From Cryptomeria japonica (taxonomy: Eukaryota > Streptophyta > Pinopsida > Cupressales > Cupressaceae), in the NCBI RefSeq assembly GCF_030272615.1, contig NC_081414.1:826240896-826304895 (forward strand): a DNA stretch of 64,000 bases, in the 5' to 3' direction. The notes beneath the pieces were generated by a model, which worked only from the letters and a program-made list of their open reading frames with translations, did no database searches and was not told the origin of the DNA. Positions 59,001 through 64,000 of the stretch are shown here, one piece after another; within the stretch, counting starts at the first letter, position 1; every line of letters begins with the position of its first letter. Made by a program: the position numbers and the translations under genes.

Positions 59001-59392
59001 AGCAAAAGCTTCAAATGGACTTGCAGTCCTACTTGGGCACATTTAAGACACCTTATGATTCCTTTGCAACATATGTGCAAACCATTCACCGGTTCCAGAT
59101 TCAATCAGCCAAGATGGAGCAAGAGATCAGTACATGGTCTAGGGATTTGTAGGAGCTTCAGCTGGTTTTACTTCCACGACTGCAAATTCTTCAAAAGTGT
59201 TATTTGAACCTAGATGCCCTGACAGTCACACAGGAATTGAGCATAGTTGATGCCATGGAGGAACAGGTATCCCAGCTACAAATAGAGAAAGAAGTGGCAA
59301 CCTCCCTCCTTGAGTCCTAGTCTCTATCCATGAAACAATTTTTGCAGGACTATAAATCGGTTTTTAACAAGTATTATTCATTGTTGTCATAA
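56048..59392 (+). pseudogene. C3 ORF2: large protein with Glu/Lys-rich helix, unknown function
   Basis: About 1,110 codons, essentially one frame from MASASHTSLSTSIESESF to TAA at 59390. It is interrupted by TAGs or TGAs (56408, about 56516, 57833, about 57881, 58019, one near 58306, 58796, 59150 and others) and a compensating frameshift pair at about 56890 and 57135. N-terminal about 280 residues: a folded-looking region with YHDKM-like and FGQLLIGVFFYFQGYFPGVG text. Middle: basic linker (KKGKELVAKKAKV) and acidic ESDSEETESDEKLKK. 58110-58500: EEEEKKKK-type repeats predicting a long single alpha-helix. C-terminus: further helical text (NELRTELLKDQKDIRNALDE). I recognise no family. It replaces pol in this copia element. 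A captured host gene and a family-specific accessory protein are both possible. Confidence 0.65.
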
Positions 59393-59429
<37 letters not shown>

Positions 59430-59760
59430 AATGGAAACAGGGTTATTCAGCGGTACTTTGTCATTGTTGGCAAAGGGGGAGAAGTATATCTAGTTTTTGG
59501 TTTTAAAATTTTGATCTTTTGACATAGGGGGAGAAGTATTTGGTTTTGAAATTTTGATATATGTTTTGATATATGCTATATGCTCTGATATCTCAATGTT
59601 TATGCTCTGTATGAAAAATTGCTATACATTGTATTGATTAAGGGATAGTGTATATGCTTAGGGGGAGCAATTTTGTTAATGGCATGTTTTTGACTATAAA
59701 ACACTTAGATGTCAAAATTTTATTTTTCTAAGTGTTGCCATCAATGCCAAAGGGAGAGAT
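59393..59760 (+). promoter_or_regulatory. C3 3' untranslated region with TA repeat and four polypurine tracts
   Basis: A TA microsatellite at 59397-59427 is followed by purine tracts at about 59472 (AAAGGGGGAGAAG), 59527 (AGGGGGAGAAG), 59660 (TTAGGGGGAGC) and 59747-59760 (CCAAAGGGAGAGAT). The last abuts the 3' LTR and is the functional position. Confidence 0.75.
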
Positions 59761-60937
59761 TGTTGGCATTTTTGTTTATTTATGTTGTGATTGTCATTGA
59801 TGGACACACACTTGTATTGAGATCCCATTTATATGTATGAGCTAGAGCTCAACCGGTATTTGTTCCAACCGGTATGTTGTATTCTAGTCTTTAGACTATT
59901 GGTGAGTTTGCAGAATGTGTTTGCCAGTCTAAAGCGACATATCGACCTCAAGCGGCTCATAGATCTCAAGCGATTCAAGGGAGAAAAGCAACACAACACA
60001 TTCTTACCAGTCTTCATTTTTGTCAAACAGGCAACCGGTATTTTGTATGAACCGGTAATACTCTGTGATGAGTTACCAACCAACATTTTGTGATGAGTTA
60101 CCAATCCACCAATAGTTTAACGGTGCCGACACATTGACGGTGCTTTTTTGTGTTGTGTTACTAAGTATGTCTAGATTCATTGAACCTAGGAAATTGTAAT
60201 GTAATCCTATTGGACCGACATGAAATCAGATTCCTTTAAAAGGACATCATGTCTAGGGTTTTAAGTTGTTGCTGAAAGTGTTAATGTCATGCTAGGGTTT
60301 AAGGTGGATGTTGAGTTGTTGTAAGAACGATCTTATCTAAGAAGATCAAGTTGTAACTAAGAGAGAGATAGAAAAGACTGAATTAATGTTGGAATGCATT
60401 AACTGTGAGCAATACTGGATCTAACCAAGCAGTTTGTGCTATTAGATAGATCAAACACTTGTTGATTACTCACATCTTTGACAAGTCTGTAGCCCTTAAC
60501 CGAGTAGGCCTCAAAGCCTTTGTAAAATCCTCTAACAAGGTGGTTCACTCCTGTGAATCTAAAATCCTCTAACAAGGTAGTCTTTAATCGGACTTATCTC
60601 CTAACAGAGATTGAGATTCCTAACAAGATTTGTTCTGGTGAAGAACATTGTAAGACCTTAACCGGTCTAACCTTAACCAGTCTAGTTTCTATTCTACAGA
60701 TAGTGACTTGTGAGTTCCATCTCACCGTGGTTTTTTCCCATTTGGGTTTCCACATCAAATATCTTGTGTTATGGTTGTATTGCTTTTATGGGTGAATGCT
60801 TTGTTCGCATTTTGGTTTGCATGTGTGATAACTGGTCTGTCTGTCAAACCATTTTACCGGTTTATCTTCATACTATTTAAGTGTTTAAGTACAGAGATTT
60901 TTGGCATACTAATTCACCCCCCTCTTAGTATTCATCA
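59761..60937 (+). mobile_element. 3' LTR of C3
   Basis: 1177 bp, TGTTGGCA...TTCATCA. It carries a short duplication near 60661-60684 (ACCGGTCTAACC/TTAACCAGTCTA) absent from the 5' LTR. It ends at 60937 with GTTGG as the target duplication. Confidence 0.95.
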
Positions 60938-60942
60938 GTTGG

Positions 60943-63900
60943 TTGGGTAAGGTCCACTAAATATTAACATGTTCCTTGATAATCATGTTGTAACTCTTCC
61001 TGGTCTTGAGACACTTACACAAGGTAGTTTTCTGGAACTTGACTTGTCGGTACAAAGTTATGATGATAATACCATGAACACCCTTGAACATGTTCAAAAT
61101 TTATCCTTGGTACATCCTGAAATGATTGACTGTACACTTTACAACCAACCTTTGAATATACCTACCTTTTCTAATGACTACACATTAGCTTACTATCTTA
61201 ATGTAGTTGAACCAATGAACTCTTCCACCAGTGAGCAAAGTGAGAACATGACTGAGACAGACATCAAGTATCTCAGTTGCAAAAATCAAAAAAAGAAAAA
61301 TAAAAGTTCCGATGATGAAAACCACACTATGGCGGTATCAGAACAAAGAAAAGTAAAAATAAAGGACATACCTAAGGGTGAAAACCTCTCTGAGTCACCT
61401 GAGAGTGAGATACTTGATATGTTGCCAAGTCACTTCCAAGAAAGGTCTTCAATATTGATTGAACCAAATCAACCAGTAAATATTGGAAGTCAAGAGATCC
61501 CACATATCATTCATTTAGGTCAATCACTATAGGCAAAAGGGTTAAAAGATTTCAGTAATCTCTTTTCAGAAAAGAAGATCAAATTTGCATGGACATACTC
61601 TGATATGCTAGGACTAGATCCCGATCTCATCATGCATCATCTCTCTATTACACTAGAAGTTAAACCAGTCAAGCAAAAACTCAGTTAGATTCACCCTCAT
61701 GTAGAACTGCTAGTCAAAGCTGAGCTAGAAAAGTTGCTAAAAGATGGATTTATCAGAGCTTTAGACTATACAGAATGGATATCAAACATAATACTTGTAT
61801 CAAAGGCAGACAAATCTATTAGGGTTTGCATAGACTTCAGGGATCTCAACAAAACATGTTCGAACGATGATTTTCCATTGCCCAACATTGATATGATAGT
61901 GGATATGACTATTGGATATGAGATGTATTCATTAATAGATGGATTCTCTAGCTATAATCAGATCAAGATAGCTCATAAGGATCAAGAAAAGATAGCCTTC
62001 ACATGTGCTTGGGGAACCTTCTACTGGAATGTCATGCCATTTGGACTAAAAAATGCAGGAGCCACTTACCAAAGAGAAGTAACCACTATCTTCCATGATA
62101 TGATGCACAAAAACATGGAAGATTATGTTGATGACACCCTAGTAAAAACTATGACGAGATCCAGACATATCCAAGAACTAGGTCTCATACTAGATAGAAT
62201 GGAAAGATTCAAGCTTCGGCTAAATCCTAAAAAGTGTGCATTCGGAGTAACATCAGGAAAGTTTCTTGGTTACATAATTTCAAAGAAAGGAATTGAGGTT
62301 GATCCTGAAAAGGTCCAAGCTATAATGGAAATTCCTCCACCCAAGAATATCAGTCAAATGAGAAGTTTACAAGGACGTCTCCAATCAATAAGGTGCTTTA
62401 TATCTCATCTAGTAGATAAAGCTCAACCCTTCACAAAAGTATTAAGGAAAGGAGTCCAATACAACTGGGATAAAGATTGTGAACAACATCTAAAACAAAT
62501 CAAAGATTATCTTTCTAATCCACCCATAATGATGCCACCAATTCAAGGTAAACCATTGATTCTATACATATCAACTACAAATACATCACTGGGGGTACTT
62601 CTGGCACAACAACATGAAAATAAAAAGAAAGAGCTATATATTATATCAGTAGAACCTTGGTGTCCTATGAAATGAACTATACTATCATAGAAAAAGCTTG
62701 TTTGGCATTAGTATTTGCATCACAAAAATTAAGACACTACATGTTAGCACACTTTATTAAGTTGGTGGCTAAGATTGACCTACTCAAATATCTTCTCGGC
62801 AAAGTGACACTTACAGGAAGATTGGCTAAATGGGTCATGGTTCTTATGGAATTTGATATTGAATATGTAGAACGTAAAGCCATCAAAGGACAGATTATTG
62901 CAGATCAACTTGATGATGCTCCACTTGAAGACAATCAACCTTTGCACATAGAATTTCTAGATGAATCAATCATGCACCTTACTCAATGATCATGGAAGAT
63001 GTTCTTTGATGGGTCTTTCACTCAACATGGTTCTGGTGTCAGAATACTTTTTATTACACAAAAATATTCAATCCCAAAATCTTACAAGATTCTCTTCCCT
63101 TGCAAAAACAATATTGCAGAATATGAAGCTTTGGTGAATGGGATCAAGATGGCCATTAAATAGAAGATTGTTGAATTACACATCTATGGAGATTCTCAAT
63201 TCATCATCAACCAAATAAATGATATATATTAGACTAGAGATGTGAAACTGATACCTTATAAGAGAATGATGGATGATCTCAACAAATACTTTACCTTTGT
63301 ATCATTTTAGTAGATCCCCAAATCAGCAAATAGAACAGCAGATGCAATGGTCACCTTGGCATCTATACCATAGCTACAAGAATCTAATTTTTGCTTTGAA
63401 TTCCTAGTGGAAGAGTTACATTATCTTACCTATTATTCTCCTGAGTCTCAGATGGTCAGTTCTATTATTGGACATGACTCATCTCGCTATAGCCACATTT
63501 ACTCTTACCCGTGTGACCAAGATATCCCTGCTAATCTTTCACGTAATGAGAAAAGGAACCTAATCCTAAATGCTTCATGGTACGTCATCATCACTAACGA
63601 CCTATTTAGGCAAGGTTTGGATAGTAATTTTCTTAGATGTCTAGAAACTGAAGAGTCCCAACGCGCATTATCTGAAATCCATGAAGGTATTTGTGGATCC
63701 CATTCAAATGGTCTAACATTAGCACAGAAACTACTAAGGGATGGCTACTATTGGCCAGACATGGAGAAATATGCTGGAAAATTTGCTAAAACTTGTGAGA
63801 AGTGTTAGCTACATGGGAACCTCATACATGCTCTAGCAAGGGATCTCATAACCTTTGTTACACATTGGCCCTTTTAACAATGGGCATTTGATCTCATTGG

Positions 63901-64000
63901 CCAAATATATCCTGCATCATCTAACAGACACAAGTTTATTATAACTGCCACTGAATACTTTACTAAGTGGGTAGAAGCAGTTCCGCTCATCAAAGCAATT
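60943..64000 (+). pseudogene. Element B reverse transcriptase, RNase H, archaeal-type RNase H and integrase (5' part)
   Basis: The frame continues from 53112 across C3. After a linker similar to that of element A (KVKIKDIPKGENLSESPES; TAG at 61530) comes RT: VKPVKQKL, SIRVCIDFRDLNKTC, YSLIDGFSSYNQIKI, WNVMPFGLKNAGATYQREV and intact YVDD at 62124-62135. RNase H has LILYISTTNTSLGVLLAQQ and, after a 1-nt frameshift near 62647, YEMNYTIIEKACLALVFASQ. After TGA at 62987 the second RNase H (MFFDGSFTQHGSG, NNIAEYEALVNGIKMA, IYGDSQFIIN) is broken by several TAGs, one at a Trp position. Integrase begins with HEGICGSHSNG and KTCEKC, TAG at about 63807, then the first core Asp in AFDLIGQIYP, and runs off the window edge. 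Confidence 0.92.

Larger units (their letters stand above)
53113..60937 (+). mobile_element. Ty1/copia-type element C3, complete but lacking pol (non-autonomous)
   Basis: 7.8 kb, flanked by GTTGG (53108-53112 and 60938-60942), inserted between the protease and RT regions of element B. LTRs 53113-54275 and 59761-60937, methionine-tRNA PBS 54278-54290, polypurine tract 59747-59760. Between them are a gag-like ORF1 (54326-55602), a TATA-like box (55785) and a long ORF2 (56048-59392). No protease DSG, integrase, RT or RNase H motif is present in any frame. Mobility would therefore depend on enzymes from an autonomous copia. Confidence 0.9.
7804..64000 (+). mobile_element. Tat-lineage Ty3/gypsy retrotransposon B (host of two further insertions, right end outside the window)
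   Basis: The pieces of this plus-strand element are: 5' LTR 7804-8837; PBS 8842-8860; a long leader with a TCGTACGA phrase repeat; gag first part 15563-16787; gag second part, protease and G-patch 50328-53112; and RT, RNase H, archaeal-type RNase H and integrase 60943-64000. The gaps are copia C2 (16788-50322) and copia C3 (53113-60937), each flanked by a perfect 5-bp duplication, and gag reads through in frame once C2 is removed. The second RNase H and the TGGCGCCC-type PBS place it in the Tat group. It is inserted in copia C1 at 7803. A further insertion in the leader (9438 to about 14160) is suspected but unresolved. Confidence 0.85.

Noticed and set aside
15563-64000. Reassigned or suppressed stop codons (TAG as Gln) in the element genes
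   Set aside because: TAG stands where both Gln and Trp are expected, and TGA where Arg is expected. No single code change explains this, whereas C-to-T decay does. Frameshifts also accompany the stops.
1-64000. CRISPR arrays, tRNA or rRNA genes, bacterial-type operons
   Set aside because: Repeat arrays here are degenerate and irregularly spaced. No cloverleaf or rRNA text was seen, and all coding content is plant transposable-element protein.

Overview
This window is intergenic, repeat-packed nuclear DNA from a plant, most likely a large-genome seed plant. The multi-layer nesting, Tat-lineage Ty3/gypsy elements with a second RNase H, long Ty1/copia LTRs and a plant mobile domain (PMD) gene all point to a plant. 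A conifer or other gymnosperm is my inference, not proven. I found no ordinary host gene, rRNA, tRNA or CRISPR array. Almost every coding stretch belongs to a transposable element, and most are broken.

Layout. 1-6075 holds old debris: a probable plus-strand copia 3' LTR (284-2207), LINE-like tails, and a decayed minus-strand copia RT/RNase H (3769-4623). From 6076 onward there is one Russian-doll structure. Copia C1 (minus strand, 3' LTR 6076-7160) is cut at 7803 by Tat-type gypsy element B (plus strand; 5' LTR 7804-8837; runs past the window end). B's gag is cut by copia C2 (minus strand, 16788-50322, target-site duplication TATTT). C2's 3' LTR is cut by DNA transposon D (17248-44082, TSD TATG, 26-bp terminal inverted repeats). 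D is cut by a second Tat element, A (minus-strand sense, 23074-39289, TSD CATAG). Downstream, B is cut again by copia element C3 (plus strand, 53113-60937, TSD GTTGG). Removing each insert with one TSD copy makes the host continuous. The LTR-pair divergence I could count by eye agrees with this order: C2 about 10%, C3 about 5%, A about 0.4%.

How the genes work together. A and B are Tat elements encoding gag, aspartic protease, a G-patch-like segment, reverse transcriptase, RNase H, an extra archaeal-type RNase H and integrase. A also carries, antisense between integrase and its 3' LTR, a two-exon PMD gene. C2 is a complete but mutated copia with gag, protease, integrase, RT and RNase H. C3 has copia LTRs and a four-zinc-knuckle gag but no pol. 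In place of pol it has a second ORF of about 1,100 codons, with its own TATA-like box and a long Glu/Lys-rich helix, so C3 is probably non-autonomous. D has two genes pointing toward its centre: a multi-exon proline-rich gene and a transposase-like gene whose family I recognise but cannot assign to a superfamily.

Decay pattern. Nonsense codons are mostly CAG-to-TAG, CGA-to-TGA or TGG-to-TAG, as expected from deamination of methylated cytosine. The most notable material is C3 ORF2, the antisense PMD gene with hairpin-forming intron repeats, element D, and families of short degenerate phrase repeats in element leaders.
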